Shown: positions 17,016 to 29,359, counted from the first letter of the stretch. The stretch is DNA of 64,000 nt from Luteibacter sp. SG786 (GCF_011759605.1 NZ_JAAOYX010000001.1:1612001-1676000), one strand, 5' to 3'. The notes: generated from the sequence alone by a model not told the origin. Numbers and translations: made by a program.

Positions 17016-18359
17016 TCACGAGACAAGCATGCGTTGAATGTCGTTGAAGAACGCCAGCCCCATCAAGGTAAACAACAGGACGATGCCCACGTATTGACCA
17101 GCGATCATGGTGCGTTCGCTGACAGGGCTGCCCTTGATCAACTCGATAAGGTAATACAGCAGGTGTCCCCCGTCCAAGACCGGGATCGGCAGCAGGTTCA
17201 GGATGGCCAGGCTCAGCGACACCAGGGCGAGGAAGTTGAGGAACCACCCCAGGCCGCGGTTGGCCGAGTCGTTCGCCACCTGCGCGATGCCGATGACGCC
17301 GGACAGGTTCTTGGTGGATGCCTCACCGGAAAGCATCTTGCCGATGAGGTTGAAGGTGGAAGCCGTGCCCGTCCAGGTGGCCCGCAGCGATTCGCTGAAG
17401 GCGCGCGCGGGGCCGTAGCGGAGGGTGGCCTCTTCCAGGGGCTGCCGGGCCACGCCGATGAGCCAGCGGACCGGCTGGCCCTGCTCGGACTTCATGCGTG
17501 CGGTGACGTCGAAGGTTTTCGTCTGGCCGTCGCGCTGCACGGCGACCGCGAGCTTCGGCGAGATGGCGGCCTGTTCCGGAACGAGCCGGGTGAAATCGTC
17601 GAAATCGGAGACGGGCTTGCCGTTGACGCTGAGAATGCGGTCGCCGGCACGGATGCCCGCGAGCGAGGCCGGATCGCCCTTGACCACCTCGCCCACAACG
17701 GGAGGCGCCTGCAGGGTCATGCCGAGCTGTGTGAAGCGCTTGCCGATGTCTCCGCCGCCCTCCAGGCGCTGGAGCGGCAGCACGACATCGCGCTGCGCGC
17801 CGTCGGTGCCCTGCACCCGAACCGGTAGCGGCTCGCTGCCGAGCAGGCCGTTGGCGAGGATTTCGGTGGCGTCGCTCCAGTTGTTCACCGGGTCGCCGTT
17901 CATGGCGACAAGGCGGTCGCCCGGGCGAATGCCGGCCGTGGCGGCCACCGTGCCCGGGTCGGCGGTGACAATGGGAGCCACGTCGGGCTTGCCGATCATG
18001 TACATCGCCCAGAACGCGGCGATGGTGAAGATGAGGTTGAACGCGGGGCCCGCCGCGACGATGGCGATGCGCTTCCACACGGACTTGCCGGTGAATTCCT
18101 GACCGCGTTCCGCGGCGGGCACGTCGCCCTCGCGGGCGTCGAGCATCTTCACGTAGCCGCCCAGCGGGATGGCGGCGATCTGGTATTCCGTGCCGTCCTT
18201 CGCCACGCGGCGCCAGAGGGGGCGGCCGAAGCCCACCGAAAAACGCAGTACCCGCACGCCACAGCGGCGCGCGACCCAGTAATGGCCGAATTCATGGAAG
18301 GTTACCAGCACGCCAAGCGTGACCAGCAGCCAGAACACGGAACCTAGGACGGGGCTCAT
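17016..18359 (-). CDS. rseP: RIP metalloprotease RseP
   Basis: RseP is the site-2 intramembrane zinc protease that cleaves anti-sigma factor RseA and signal-peptide remnants. The 447-residue product has the HEFGH zinc motif in the first transmembrane helix (about residues 22-26), two PDZ domains (PGDRLVAMNGDPV and AGDRILSVNGKPV), and the C-terminal LNLLPIPVLDGGH motif that supplies the third metal ligand. It sits between dxr and bamA, the standard order. Confidence 0.96.
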   Translation of the reverse strand: MSPVLGSVFWLLVTLGVLVTFHEFGHYWVARRCGVRVLRFSVGFGRPLWRRVAKDGTEYQIAAIPLGGYVKMLDAREGDVPAAERGQEFTGKSVWKRIAIVAAGPAFNLIFTIAAFWAMYMIGKPDVAPIVTADPGTVAATAGIRPGDRLVAMNGDPVNNWSDATEILANGLLGSEPLPVRVQGTDGAQRDVVLPLQRLEGGGDIGKRFTQLGMTLQAPPVVGEVVKGDPASLAGIRAGDRILSVNGKPVSDFDDFTRLVPEQAAISPKLAVAVQRDGQTKTFDVTARMKSEQGQPVRWLIGVARQPLEEATLRYGPARAFSESLRATWTGTASTFNLIGKMLSGEASTKNLSGVIGIAQVANDSANRGLGWFLNFLALVSLSLAILNLLPIPVLDGGHLLYYLIELIKGSPVSERTMIAGQYVGIVLLFTLMGLAFFNDIQRMLVS

Positions 18360-18404
18360 CGGGGAGGGTGGGTCTCGGTGGAAAAACGTTTGGGTGGAGC
18401 GAGT

Positions 18405-19589
18405 TTAGCAGTAAGCGCGGTGGAGCACGCCCCTGGCGGCCCGGCGCGCCTCGTCGTCACGTGCGACGAGGGTCTGGACATCGACCACGGGTTGGGCCGG
18501 CAGTTCCGCGAGTACGCGTTCGACGATCTCGGCAATGCCGAGGAAGGGGAGGGTGCCAGCCAGGAAAGCGTCCACGGCCACCTCGTTGGCGGCATTGAGG
18601 ATGGCGGTGGCGTCGCCGCCCTCGCGCAGGGCAGCGAAGGCCAGGGCGAGGCAGCGGAAGGTGTCGGTATCCGGCGTCTCGAAGTCCAGTCGGGCGTGCG
18701 CGGCGAGGTCGAGCGGGGCCACGCCGGCCTCGATCCGCTCAGGCCACGCGAGGGCGCAGGCAATGGCCGTGCGCATGTCGGGATTGCCCAACTGCGCCAG
18801 CACCGAGCCGTCGACGTAGTCGACCAGCGAATGCACGAGGCTTTGCGGGTGCACCACGACCTCAATGGCATCGACGGGGGCCGCGAACAGGTGGTGGGCC
18901 TCGATGACCTCCAGGCCCTTGTTCATCAGCGTGGCCGAGTCCACCGAGATCTTCCGGCCCATCGACCACTTCGGATGGGCGCATGCCTCGCCGGGGGTGA
19001 TCTTGCCGAGTTCGGCGCGGGTGCGGCCGCGGAACGGGCCGCCGGACGCCGTGAGGATGATGCGGCGCACACCCGCTCGGCCCAGGTCCGGACGCCCGCC
19101 GGGCAGGCACTGGAAGATGGCGTTGTGCTCGGAGTCGATCGGGATGAGGTCGCCGCCGCCCTCGCGGAGGGCCTCGAGCAGCAACGCGCCGGCCATCACG
19201 ATGGATTCCTTGTTCGCCAGCAGCAGGCGCTTGCCGGCCCGCGCCGCGGCCAGTGTGGAATCCAGGCCGGCGGCTCCGACGATGGCGGCCACCACCGCGT
19301 CGCAGAGCGGCCCGGAGGCCGCGGCAGTGACGGCGTCGGCGCCGCTGGCGACCTCGCAGCGCACGCCTGCCGCGGCGAGGCGCCGGGCGAGGTCCGCTTC
19401 CATGGCAGGGTCGGCAACGATGGCCAGGTCGGGACGGAAGCGCGCGCAGAGGGCCGCGAGGCCTGCGCTGTCGCGATTCGCGGCGAGGATGCTGGCCCGG
19501 AAGCGATCGGGGTGGCGGGCGATCACGTCCAGCGTGCTGCCGCCGATGGAGCCGGTGGCCCCGAGTACGGCGACCTGACGCACGGCCAT
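18405..19589 (-). CDS. dxr: 1-deoxy-D-xylulose-5-phosphate reductoisomerase
   Basis: Dxr makes 2-C-methyl-D-erythritol 4-phosphate, the committed step of the non-mevalonate isoprenoid pathway, using NADPH. The 394-residue product has the Rossmann motif [36 protein letters not shown] with its metal ligands, and SGGPFRG. I take ATG 19589; a TTG six bases upstream overlaps the cdsA stop and is less likely. It is followed by rseP after 45 bases. Confidence 0.95.
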   Translation of the reverse strand: MAVRQVAVLGATGSIGGSTLDVIARHPDRFRASILAANRDSAGLAALCARFRPDLAIVADPAMEADLARRLAAAGVRCEVASGADAVTAAASGPLCDAVVAAIVGAAGLDSTLAAARAGKRLLLANKESIVMAGALLLEALREGGGDLIPIDSEHNAIFQCLPGGRPDLGRAGVRRIILTASGGPFRGRTRAELGKITPGEACAHPKWSMGRKISVDSATLMNKGLEVIEAHHLFAAPVDAIEVVVHPQSLVHSLVDYVDGSVLAQLGNPDMRTAIACALAWPERIEAGVAPLDLAAHARLDFETPDTDTFRCLALAFAALREGGDATAILNAANEVAVDAFLAGTLPFLGIAEIVERVLAELPAQPVVDVQTLVARDDEARRAARGVLHRAYC

Positions 19590-19591
19590 GC

Positions 19592-20410
19592 TCAAAGGCC
19601 CAGCAGGAGCTTGCCGGCGGCGAACACCGGCAAGGCCGCGAAGACGCTGTCCAGGCGGTCGAGAAGGCCGCCGTGGCCGGGGAACAGGTTGCCCGAATCC
19701 TTCACCGTGGCATGGCGCTTCATGAGGCTTTCGAAGAGATCGCCCACCACGGCGATGCCGACGGTGACCACACCGAGCAGCAACAGGCCGACCAGCTGGC
19801 CGCCGTCACGCACACCGATCAGGTAACCGCCCAGCAGGGCCATGAGGCCGCCCGCGACGATGGCGCCATAGACGCCCGCCCATGTCTTCCCCGGGCTGAT
19901 CCGCGGCGCGAGCTTGCGCCGCCCGAAGTGCCGGCCGCTGAAGTAGGCGCCGGTGTCGGCGGCCCAGACGATGACCAGGGCCAGCAGCGTCCACCAGTTC
20001 CCGCGGTGGCTTTCGTGCAGCAGGATGGCCGACGCAAGGGCCGGCACGATCACGAGCGCGCCGACGCCCAGCTTGAGCATGCGGTTCTCGGCGTTGGGCG
20101 CCGCCGCGAAGGTGAAATGGCGCAGCCAGAAACAGCAGCCGATCCACCAGGCGACGCCGATCAGGGTCAGCATCAGGAGCAGGCCGGGAGTGCGCACGGC
20201 GATCAGCGCCGCGAAGACGACGACGGCCGCCGCGGCCACGATGCCGCGCCCGGCCTGGGTGCGGCAGCCCGACAGCAGGCTCCATTCCCAGGCGGCGCCG
20301 ACGAAGACGATGGCGACCAGCGACGCGAAGAACGCCGTGGGGGGCAGCAGGATGAGCGCCAGGACCAGCGGAATGAGGATCGCGGCGGTGATGATGCGTT
20401 GCTTCAGCAT
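19592..20410 (-). CDS. cdsA: Phosphatidate cytidylyltransferase CdsA
   Basis: CdsA makes CDP-diacylglycerol from phosphatidate and CTP in the inner membrane. The 272-residue protein is strongly hydrophobic with several membrane helices from the N-terminus ([16 protein letters not shown]). It has the family signature near the C-terminus: [29 protein letters not shown] and [18 protein letters not shown]. It lies 12 bases after uppS and ends two bases before the dxr ATG. Confidence 0.95.
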   Translation of the reverse strand: MLKQRIITAAILIPLVLALILLPPTAFFASLVAIVFVGAAWEWSLLSGCRTQAGRGIVAAAAVVVFAALIAVRTPGLLLMLTLIGVAWWIGCCFWLRHFTFAAAPNAENRMLKLGVGALVIVPALASAILLHESHRGNWWTLLALVIVWAADTGAYFSGRHFGRRKLAPRISPGKTWAGVYGAIVAGGLMALLGGYLIGVRDGGQLVGLLLLGVVTVGIAVVGDLFESLMKRHATVKDSGNLFPGHGGLLDRLDSVFAALPVFAAGKLLLGL

Positions 20411-20422
20411 GGGATTCCGGCG

Positions 20423-21157
<735 letters not shown>

Positions 21158-21178
21158 GAATGCCCGACCGATGGCGCG

Positions 21179-21736
21179 TCAGAGCGCCATCAGCTCCTTT
21201 TCCTTTTCCTTGACCACGTCGTCCACTTCCTTGACGTACTTGTCGGTCAGCTTCTGGATGTCGTCGTCGGCGCGCTTCTTGTCGTCTTCCGTGATCGTCT
21301 TGTCCTTCAGCAGCTTGTCCACGTGCTGGATGGCGTCGCGGCGCACATTGCGGATGGCGATCTTCGCCTGCTCGCCTTCCTTCGCCACGTTCTTGGCGAG
21401 CTCCTTGCGGCGCTCCTCGGTCGGGGGCGGGAAGTTCAGGCGGATGTCCATGCCCATCGTGGTCGGCGTGATGCCGAGGTCCGAGGCCATGATGGCCTTC
21501 TCGATGGGGCCGACCATGCTCTTGTCGAACGGCTTCACGGAAAGGGAGCGGGCGTCGGGCGTGGTGACGTTGGCCACCTGGGCGAGCGGGGTGTCGGTGC
21601 CGTAGTAGGGCACCTTGATGTTCTCGAGGATCGACGGGTTGGCGCGACCGGTGCGGATGGTCTTCAGGTCGTGCTTGAGCGAGTCGATGCTCTTGCCCAT
21701 GCGGGTTTCAGCATCTTTCTTGATGTCGTTGATCAT
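21179..21736 (-). CDS. frr: Ribosome recycling factor
   Basis: RRF, with EF-G, splits post-termination ribosomes. The 185-residue product has the typical N-terminus MINDIKKDAETRMGKSIDSL, the TGRANPSIL motif, the beta domain (VPYYGTDTPL, then FPPPTEERRKEL) and a highly charged C-terminal helical region. Full family length. It follows pyrH by 90 bases, the usual pair. Confidence 0.97.
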   Translation of the reverse strand: MINDIKKDAETRMGKSIDSLKHDLKTIRTGRANPSILENIKVPYYGTDTPLAQVANVTTPDARSLSVKPFDKSMVGPIEKAIMASDLGITPTTMGMDIRLNFPPPTEERRKELAKNVAKEGEQAKIAIRNVRRDAIQHVDKLLKDKTITEDDKKRADDDIQKLTDKYVKEVDDVVKEKEKELMAL

Positions 21737-21826
21737 GGGTTTGTCCGGTGGAGCGGGTCAGCAGGCGAGTATAGCAGCGCGGCCGGCGAGGGCCGTGCCG
21801 CGCTGCGCCAGACGGGGACGGGTGCG

Positions 21827-22549
21827 TCAGCCGGCGTCGACCAGGGTGCCGACGGGCTCCCCGCGCATGATCCGCATGAGGTTGCCGGGCTGGGTCATGT
21901 CGTAGATGCGCAGCGGAAGCTTGTTCTCGCGGCAAAGGGCGATGGCCGCGGTGTCCATCACCTCCAGCCGGCGCTCGATCACCTGGTTGTAGGTGAGGTG
22001 TTCGTAACGCTCCGCTCCCGGCACCCGCTTCGGGTCGGCCGAATAGACGCCGTCGACCTTGGTGGCCTTCAGCAGCAGGTCGGCGCCCACCTCGACCGCG
22101 CGCAGGGCGGCGGCAGAGTCGGTGGTGAAGAAGGGGTTGCCGATACCGGCGGCGAACAGCGTCACACGGCCTTTCTCGAGGTGACGGATGGCCCGGCGGC
22201 GGATGAAGTCCTCGCACACCTCGTTGATCTTGATGGCGCTCATGGTGCGCGCTTCGCCGCCCAGCTTCTCGATGGCGTCCTGCATGGCCAGCGCGTTCAT
22301 CACGGTGGCCAGCATGCCCATGTGGTCGCCGGTGACGCGATCCATGCCCGCGGCCGCGAGGCCCGCGCCACGGAAGATGTTGCCGCCGCCGATCACGACT
22401 CCGACCTGTACGCCCGCTTCGCGGACTTCAAGGATTTCCTTCGCAAGGCGCCCGATCACCTTCGGATCGATGCCGTAGTCCTCGCTGCCCATGAGGGCTT
22501 CACCGGAGAGCTTGAGCAGGATGCGGCGGTGGTTCAGCGGGGTGCTCAT
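21827..22549 (-). CDS. pyrH: UMP kinase PyrH
   Basis: PyrH phosphorylates UMP to UDP and is the bacterial hexameric amino-acid-kinase-fold enzyme. The 240-residue product has [23 protein letters not shown], the substrate region [20 protein letters not shown] and the C-terminal [10 protein letters not shown]. The ATG at 22549 has GGAG about eight bases upstream; the in-frame extension to 22576 is not conserved. Upstream lies a long GTGAA-repeat array, so the gene is separated from tsf by more than 270 bases. Confidence 0.96.
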   Translation of the reverse strand: MSTPLNHRRILLKLSGEALMGSEDYGIDPKVIGRLAKEILEVREAGVQVGVVIGGGNIFRGAGLAAAGMDRVTGDHMGMLATVMNALAMQDAIEKLGGEARTMSAIKINEVCEDFIRRRAIRHLEKGRVTLFAAGIGNPFFTTDSAAALRAVEVGADLLLKATKVDGVYSADPKRVPGAERYEHLTYNQVIERRLEVMDTAAIALCRENKLPLRIYDMTQPGNLMRIMRGEPVGTLVDAG

Positions 22550-22591
22550 AGGGGGTCTCCAGATTGTGTGAGGCAAAACGGCCGTATTCTA

Positions 22592-22768
22592 GCGTGAAGA
22601 GTGAAGCGTGAACCGTGAACCGTGAACCGTGAACCGTGAACCGTGAACCGTGAACCGTGAACCGTGAACCGTGAACAGTGAACAGTGAACAGTGAACCGG
22701 GGCACATGTAACTCGTGCCTCCCGCTTCGCTCTTTTACGGTTCACTGTTCACGCTTTACTCTTCACGC
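22592..22768. repeat. Heptamer GTGAA tandem array with inverted counterpart
   Basis: Fifteen exact 7-base units of form NNGTGAA run without a break from 22592 to 22696: GCGTGAA, GAGTGAA, GCGTGAA, then nine CCGTGAA, then three CAGTGAA. After a 36-base spacer, TTCAC-form units (22735-22768) repeat the left end in inverted orientation; its first 32 bases match with only about two differences. The whole can fold as a long hairpin or cruciform between pyrH and tsf. Short relatives occur at 14416-14438 and around 53051-53122. Confidence 0.9.
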
Positions 22769-22771
22769 CCC

Positions 22772-22808
22772 AAAAAAAAGGCCGCGAGCAATCGCGGCCT
22801 TTTCTTTT
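22772..22808 (-). terminator. Bidirectional terminator after tsf
   Basis: AAAAGGCCGCG and CGCGGCCTTTT flank a 6-base loop (22787-22792), with a run of eight A on one side and TTTTCTTTT on the other, so it can work on either strand. It lies 18 bases after the tsf stop. Confidence 0.9.
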
Positions 22809-22826
22809 GCAACTTACGGAGAAGGC

Positions 22827-23705
22827 TTACGCCAGGCCCGCCTGCTTCATCACTTCTTCGGCGAAGTTGTCCTGCACCTTCTCGATGCCCTCGCCCACGG
22901 CGAGGCGCTTGACTTCGACGATCTCGGCGCCGGCCTTCTTCAGGGCCTCGCCCACCGTGATGTCGGTGTCGATGACGTAGGACTGACCCACCAGCGTGAC
23001 GTCGGCCAGGATCTTGTTGACCTTGCCCGAAACGATCTTCTCAAGGATGTCGGCCGGCTTGGCCTTTTCCTTGTCGGTCATCTTCGAAAGCTCGATTTCC
23101 TTTTCCTTCTCGAGGAAATCGGCCGGGACGTCCTTCTCGCTGACGAACCGCGGGTTCATCGCGGCCACGTGCATGGCAATGCCCTTGGCCAGCTCTTCCG
23201 AACCGCCCTTGAGCGCCACGAGCACGCCGATGCGGCCGCCGTGCGAGTAGGCGCCGAGCACGCCGTCGGTCTGGATGGCGGCGATGCGACGCACGTCGAA
23301 CTTCTCGCCGATGGTCAGCGTGAGTTCCTTCGCGCCTTCCTCGACCGTGCCGCTGCCGAGCTTCGCGCCCTTCAGCGTGTCGATGTCGGTGGCGCCGGCG
23401 GCGAGGGCGACGTCGGCGACGTCCTTGGTGAACTTGATGAACTGTTCGTTCTTGGCGGCGAAGTCGGTCTCGCTGTTGACCTCGACCATGACACCCTTGC
23501 CGCCGTCGACGGCGACGGCCACCAGGCCTTCGGCGGCCACGCGGTCGGCCTTCTTGTCGGCCTTGGCCATGCCGTTCTTACGCAGCCATTCCATCGCCGC
23601 TTCGATGTCGCCGTTGTTTTCGACGAGCGCTTTCTTGCACTCCATCATGCCGACGCCGGAACGCTCGCGCAGGTCCTTGACGAGGCTTGCGGTGATCTCA
23701 GCCAT
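22827..23705 (-). CDS. tsf: Elongation factor Ts
   Basis: EF-Ts regenerates EF-Tu-GTP by nucleotide exchange. The 292-residue product has the N-terminal UBA-like domain ([20 protein letters not shown]), the TDFVA-type motif [12 protein letters not shown] that contacts EF-Tu, and the core and coiled-coil regions, closing with [22 protein letters not shown] precedes the ATG. It is 85 bases after rpsB and is followed by a strong terminator, so rpsB-tsf is a complete transcription unit. Confidence 0.97.
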   Translation of the reverse strand: MAEITASLVKDLRERSGVGMMECKKALVENNGDIEAAMEWLRKNGMAKADKKADRVAAEGLVAVAVDGGKGVMVEVNSETDFAAKNEQFIKFTKDVADVALAAGATDIDTLKGAKLGSGTVEEGAKELTLTIGEKFDVRRIAAIQTDGVLGAYSHGGRIGVLVALKGGSEELAKGIAMHVAAMNPRFVSEKDVPADFLEKEKEIELSKMTDKEKAKPADILEKIVSGKVNKILADVTLVGQSYVIDTDITVGEALKKAGAEIVEVKRLAVGEGIEKVQDNFAEEVMKQAGLA

Positions 23706-23790
23706 GGTAATTCCTCAAAGTTTGGTGGGCGCCGCGGCGAGGGTGCCGCGGCGCCGGTGAAACGGAAGAGCGGGTTACGGGGTGGGGCGC

Positions 23791-24639
23791 TTACGCGCGG
23801 CCACGACCACCGTCACGGCCGCCTTCGCGGCGCGGTGCACCCTTCTTGGCCGGGGCGCCACGACGCTCGCCGCGCGGGGCTTCGTCCTTGGCGACCGGGT
23901 TGCCTTCCTCGTCCAGCTCCACGAACTCGTTGGCGTCGCCACGGGCGGCGTTCGGAGCGGCGGACTTGCCTTCCAGGATGGAGTCGGCGGCGGCGCGGGC
24001 GTAGAGCTGGATGGCGCGGATGGCGTCGTCGTTACCCGGGATGGCGTAGTCGACGAGGGCCGGGTCGTAGTTGGTATCGACGACGGCGACGACCGGGATG
24101 CCGAGCTTGCGGGCTTCCTGAACGGCGATGTCTTCGTGGCCGATGTCCACGATGAAGAGCGCGTCCGGCAGGCGGTTCATGTCCTTGATGCCGCCCAGCG
24201 AGTTCTGCAGCTTATCGCGCTCGCGGCGACGGGCCAGCACTTCGTGCTTCACCAGGCGGTCGAACGAACCGTCGGTTTCGGCGGCCTCGAGTTCCTTCAG
24301 GCGGGCGACCGACTGCTTCACCGTGCGGAAGTTGGTGAGCATGCCGCCGAGCCAGCGGGCGGTGACGAACGGCTGACCGGCGCGCGCGGCTTCCTCGGCG
24401 AGGGCCTCGCGGGCCGAACGCTTGGTGCCGACGAACAGGATGGTGCCGCCCTTCTGGGCCAGGCCCGAGAGGAAGTTCATCGCGTCGGTGAAGAGCGGAA
24501 GGGTCTTCTCGAGGTTGATGATGTGGATCTTGCCGCGGGCGCCGAAGATGTACGGGGCCATCTTGGGGTTCCAGTAACGGGTCTGGTGACCGAAATGGAC
24601 GCCGGCTTCCAGCATCTCGCGCATGGTGACTTGTGCCAT
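23791..24639 (-). CDS. rpsB: 30S ribosomal protein S2
   Basis: S2 binds the head-body junction of the 30S subunit. The 282-residue product begins [20 protein letters not shown] and contains [22 protein letters not shown] and the DTNYDP motif. It is about 40 residues longer than E. coli S2 because of an Arg/Gly/Lys-rich low-complexity tail after [17 protein letters not shown] lies eight bases before the ATG at 24639; longer in-frame starts run into the leader. S2 commonly autoregulates rpsB-tsf through the leader RNA. Confidence 0.96.
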   Translation of the reverse strand: MAQVTMREMLEAGVHFGHQTRYWNPKMAPYIFGARGKIHIINLEKTLPLFTDAMNFLSGLAQKGGTILFVGTKRSAREALAEEAARAGQPFVTARWLGGMLTNFRTVKQSVARLKELEAAETDGSFDRLVKHEVLARRRERDKLQNSLGGIKDMNRLPDALFIVDIGHEDIAVQEARKLGIPVVAVVDTNYDPALVDYAIPGNDDAIRAIQLYARAAADSILEGKSAAPNAARGDANEFVELDEEGNPVAKDEAPRGERRGAPAKKGAPRREGGRDGGRGRA

Positions 24640-24654
24640 GGAATACTCCTGGGC

Positions 24655-24672
24655 GAACCGCCTTGGCGGTTC
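24655..24672 (-). promoter_or_regulatory. Perfect hairpin in the rpsB leader
   Basis: An 18-base inverted repeat, GAACCGCC-AA-GGCGGTTC on the mRNA strand, lies immediately upstream of the rpsB Shine-Dalgarno AGGAG. Its position fits an S2-responsive translational operator, as is known for the gammaproteobacterial rpsB leader; function here is inferred. Confidence 0.55.
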
Positions 24673-24875
24673 TATGGGGGTTGGGACCTCCACGCATCCC
24701 CGGCTTCGACCCGCCCCGAAGGACAGGCACCCCGAAGACGGTGCCGATGCGTGTGTGGCGTTGAAGCGATTGCCCCGCGCCGGGGCCAAGGGTGGCGCCG
24801 TGCGGTTACAATCGCGCTTCGAATCGCCGCCGTGGCCACCCTCTGGGTGACTGCGCCGGACGGCAAAACTCGCTA

Positions 24876-24905
24876 ATTGTAGCCTCCGGAGCCCCTTCGC
24901 CGCAA
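24876..24905 (-). promoter_or_regulatory. Probable rpsB promoter
   Basis: On the minus strand TTGCGG (24905-24900) and TACAAT (24881-24876) are separated by 18 bases. Start would be near 24869, giving a leader of about 230 bases before rpsB. The rest of the 350-base gap between rpsB and map shows no gene. Confidence 0.45.
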
Positions 24906-24991
24906 GCCGAGGGTGGCAACCGGGACAGGGTGCCCCCATCTTGCGTGGCAGGCCCAATCCCCTGACGGCAAAGGATAAAGAGAGAGCACCA

Positions 24992-25759
24992 ATGGCAGTC
25001 GTACCGAAGACCCCCGAAGAAATACAGGCCATGCGCGAGGCCGGCAGGCTGGCCGCGGAAGTCCTGGCCATGCTGGTACCGCACGTGAAGCCGGGCGTCA
25101 CCACCGAGGAACTGGATCAGCTGGCGCACGACCACATCGTGAACGTGCAGAAGGCCATTCCCGCCAACGTGGGGTACCGCGGCTACCCGAAGACCACCTG
25201 CACGTCGGTCAACCACGTGATCTGCCACGGCATTCCCAGCCCCACCAAGGTGCTGAAGGACGGCGACATCGTGAACATCGACGTCACCGTCATCAAGGAC
25301 GGGTGGCATGGCGACACCAGCCGCATGTATTTCGTCGGCACGCCGAGCGTCCTGGCCAAGCGCCTGGTGGACACCACCTACGAGGCCATGATGAAGGGCA
25401 TTCAGGCGGTGAAGCCGGGCGCCACCCTGGGCGACGTGGGCGCGGCCATCCAGAAGCACGCGGAGGCCGCGGGGTTCTCCGTGGTGCGCGAGTACTGCGG
25501 CCACGGCATCGGCAAGGTCTACCACGATGAACCGCAGGTGCTGCACTACGGGCGCCCCGGCACGGGCCTGGAGCTGAAGCCGGGCATGACCTTCACGGTC
25601 GAGCCCATGATCAACGCCGGCAAGCCGCAGACGAAGTCGCTGCCCGACGGTTGGACGGTGGTCACCAAGGACCATTCGCTCTCGGCCCAGTGGGAACACA
25701 CCATCGCCGTCACCGAAGACGGGTTCGAGATCCTGACGCCCTGGCCCGACGCGGCCTGA
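24992..25759 (+). CDS. map: Methionine aminopeptidase, type I
   Basis: Map removes the initiator methionine from nascent proteins. The 255-residue product is the short type Ia form without an N-terminal extension. It has [27 protein letters not shown] with the two metal-binding Asp residues, [13 protein letters not shown] with the metal-binding His, TFTVEPMIN (Glu) and [10 protein letters not shown] (Glu). AGAGAG precedes the ATG at 24992; the frame upstream to 24941 lacks similarity. It is divergent from rpsB, as in many proteobacteria. Confidence 0.97.
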   Translation: MAVVPKTPEEIQAMREAGRLAAEVLAMLVPHVKPGVTTEELDQLAHDHIVNVQKAIPANVGYRGYPKTTCTSVNHVICHGIPSPTKVLKDGDIVNIDVTVIKDGWHGDTSRMYFVGTPSVLAKRLVDTTYEAMMKGIQAVKPGATLGDVGAAIQKHAEAAGFSVVREYCGHGIGKVYHDEPQVLHYGRPGTGLELKPGMTFTVEPMINAGKPQTKSLPDGWTVVTKDHSLSAQWEHTIAVTEDGFEILTPWPDAA

Positions 25760-25766
25760 TGATCTG

Positions 25767-25853
25767 TGTAGGAGCCGCTATAGCGGCGAGAAGCCCACGG
25801 AGCGAAGAAGTCGCGGGGTAACTCCCATCGCCGCCATGGCGGCTCCTACAGGG
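25767..25853. repeat. 87-bp REP/REPIN element, second GTAGGAGCC copy
   Basis: TGTAGGAGCCGCTATAGCGG and a facing arm ending GGCTCCTACAGGG enclose a spacer similar to that of the copy at 664-750. Same orientation and same length. It fills the gap between map and glnD. Confidence 0.85.
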
Positions 25854-25887
25854 TTATTGCGGCCCGCCATCGAAGAGGGTTTCGGCC

Positions 25888-28525
25888 ATGACACTGCCAT
25901 CGCTCCCGCGCCTCCCCAAGGTGGTGCCCCGCTCCGGCGTGTCGCCGGAGGCGCGGCGGTCCCTGCGGCAGTTGCTGGGCGACGTGGACCGTGCGCTGGC
26001 CGCCGCCTTCGGCGAGGGCGAGGACGCATCGGCCCTGGCTCGCCGGCGGGGAGACATCGTGGAGCGGATCGTGGTCCACGTGTGGCACGCGAGCCTGGGC
26101 GATTCGGCGGAAGCGGCCTTGTTCGCGGTGGGCGGCTTCGGCAGGGGCCTCCTGTTTCCCCGTTCCGACGTCGATCTGCTGGCGCTGGTCGACGACAACT
26201 CGCCGGCGCTAGCGCGTGCGCTGGAACACTTCTTCGCCTGTCTGTGGGACATCGGCCTGAAACCCGGGCATGCGGTGCGGACGGTGGAGCAATGCCGCGA
26301 CCTGGCCGCGCAGGACGCCAGCGTGTTCACCAGCCTGCTCGACGCGCGCCGCCTGGTCGGCCAGCCCGCGCTCGGCGACCGCCTTCGCGGCATCCTCGAC
26401 GATCCGGCCATCTGGCCGCCGCGCGCGTATCTCGCGGCACGGCTCGCCGAGCGAGACGCCCGCCATGCCCGCTACGACGACACGGCCCAGAATCTTGAGC
26501 CGAACCTAAAGGACGGCCCCGGGGGATTGCGCACGCTCGACGCCATCCGCTGGCTCGGGCGCCGCCTGGCGAATGCGCCCGATTTCGACGCGATGGTAGC
26601 CGAAGGTTTGCTCGAGCCCGTGGAGGCGGCGCGTCTCACCCGTGCGGAGGAAACGCTTCGCCGTTACCGCTACGCGTTGCACCTGGAAGCCGGGCGCGCC
26701 GAAGAGCGCCTGCTGTTCGACTACCAGCGCGCGCTCGCCGAGCGGCTGGGGTTCGAAGACGAGCACGCGAAGAACCTCGGCGTCGAGCAGTTCATGCAGG
26801 GGTACTACCGCGCCGCGACGCAGATCGAGCGCTCGGGCACGCAGCTGGTGGAACGCTTCGAGGAAATGCTGGACCCGGCCACGGAACCGGTGCCGGTCGG
26901 CACCGACTACGTGCGCTACGGTTCGCGTATTGCGCCACGCAATCCGCACCTCTTCGTGCGCAGGCCGTCGTCGCTGGTGGAAATCTTCATTGCGCGACTC
27001 GACGAGCCGGGCATCACGGGGTTCACCGCGGAAACCATGCGGCGCATCCAGCATGCGGTATCGCAGCACGGCGAATCGCTTGCCGACGATCCGCAGGTGC
27101 TCGGTGCGTTCCTCGCGCTGCTTCGTCGAGGCGCCCCGGCCGTGGATGCGTTGTGGCGAATGAACCGGCACGGCCTGCTCGCTGCCATCCTGCCCGCGTT
27201 CGGCAAGGTGGTGGGGCGCATGCAGTACGACCTGTTCCATGTGTACACCGTGGACGAGCACACCACGCGCGTGCTGCGCACGGTGGCCCGATTCGCCGAT
27301 CCCGCCGCGCGCCGCGAATTTCCCATCGCCTGCGAAGTGTGGCCGCACCTGGAAAGGCCGGAACTGCTCCTGCTCGCCGCTTTGTTCCACGACATCGCGA
27401 AGGGGCGCGGCGGCGACCATTCCGTGCTCGGCGAGGAAGATGCGCGCGCCTTCTGCACTCGCCTGGGCCTGCCGGTGGGACAGGTGGAACTGGTGGCCTG
27501 GCTGGTGCGCTACCACCTCCTCATGAGCACCACTGCGCAGCGCCAGGACATCACCGACCCGGAAGTGGTGCATCGCTTCGCGGCCGTGGTGGGCGACTGG
27601 GAACACCTCGACCACCTTTACCTGCTGACCATCGCGGACATCATCGGCACCAGTCCCAAGCTGTGGAACGCGTGGAAGGACCGCCTGCTCGCCGACCTGT
27701 ACACGGCCACCCGCTTCGCCTTGCGCAGCGACCTGACGCCGCCCGCCCATGCGGCGGTGCGCGTGCGCGAATGCCGCGAGAAGGCCATGGGTGTGCTCGC
27801 TACCGAGCACATCGACGCCGACGAGATCGCTAAGGTATGGGCCGAGTTCCCCGATACCAGTTTCCTACGTCACCGGCCCGAACAGATCGCCTGGCAGACC
27901 GCGGCGATACTTCGCGCGCATGGCGCGACGCCGCTGGTGGAAGTCCATCCGTTCTCGGTGCGCGGCAGCACCGAACTCTTCATCTACACGCCCGACCGCG
28001 ACGGTCTGTTCGCCACGGTGACGGCCGTGCTCGACCGCCTGCGCTTTTCCGTCATGGAGGCACGCATCCTCGTGTCGAACACAGGGATGGCGCTGGATAC
28101 CTTCCTCCTGCTGGAGTCCGACTCCCAGGCGCCGGCCTCGTTGCAGCGCGCCGAGGAACTGCGCGCGCGCATGCGGCACGCGCTGTCGCAGTCGGCGGGA
28201 CACGGGCCGGCCAAGCGCACGCTGTCGCGTCACCTTCGCCATTTCCAGATGGCGCCCCGCATCGAATTCGTGGACGCGGGTGAGCGCACTCAGCTGGCGC
28301 TGGTGTGCACGGACCGGCCCGGCCTGCTCGCGGCCGTGGCGCAAGCGCTGGCCGAAGCGGAGGTGCGCGTGCATGATGCGCGCATTGCCACGTTCGGCGA
28401 ACGCGTCGAAGATTTCTTCCAACTCACCGACCGCAGCAACGCGCCGCTCTCTCCCGATCGCCGGGAGATCCTGCGGGCCTGCCTGTTGCGCCATATCGGT
28501 TCCGAAAGCCCCAGGACTTCCGTAC

Positions 28526-28545
<20 letters not shown>
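25888..28545 (+). CDS. glnD: Bifunctional uridylyltransferase/uridylyl-removing enzyme GlnD
   Basis: GlnD senses glutamine and adds or removes UMP on PII proteins to control nitrogen assimilation. The 885-residue protein has a nucleotidyltransferase domain (GGFGRG at 82-87, SDVD at 93-96), a helical PII-uridylyltransferase region, an HD domain ([15 protein letters not shown]) for UMP removal, and two C-terminal ACT domains (starting near [16 protein letters not shown] and [15 protein letters not shown]). The motif reads GRGLLFP where E. coli has GRGELHP, so one acidic residue is missing. It overlaps dapD by 20 bases, an order common in this group. Confidence 0.96.

Positions 28546-29359
<814 letters not shown>

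Noticed and set aside
22592..22696. Possible CRISPR array
   Set aside because: Units are 7 bases with no spacers, so it is a simple tandem array.
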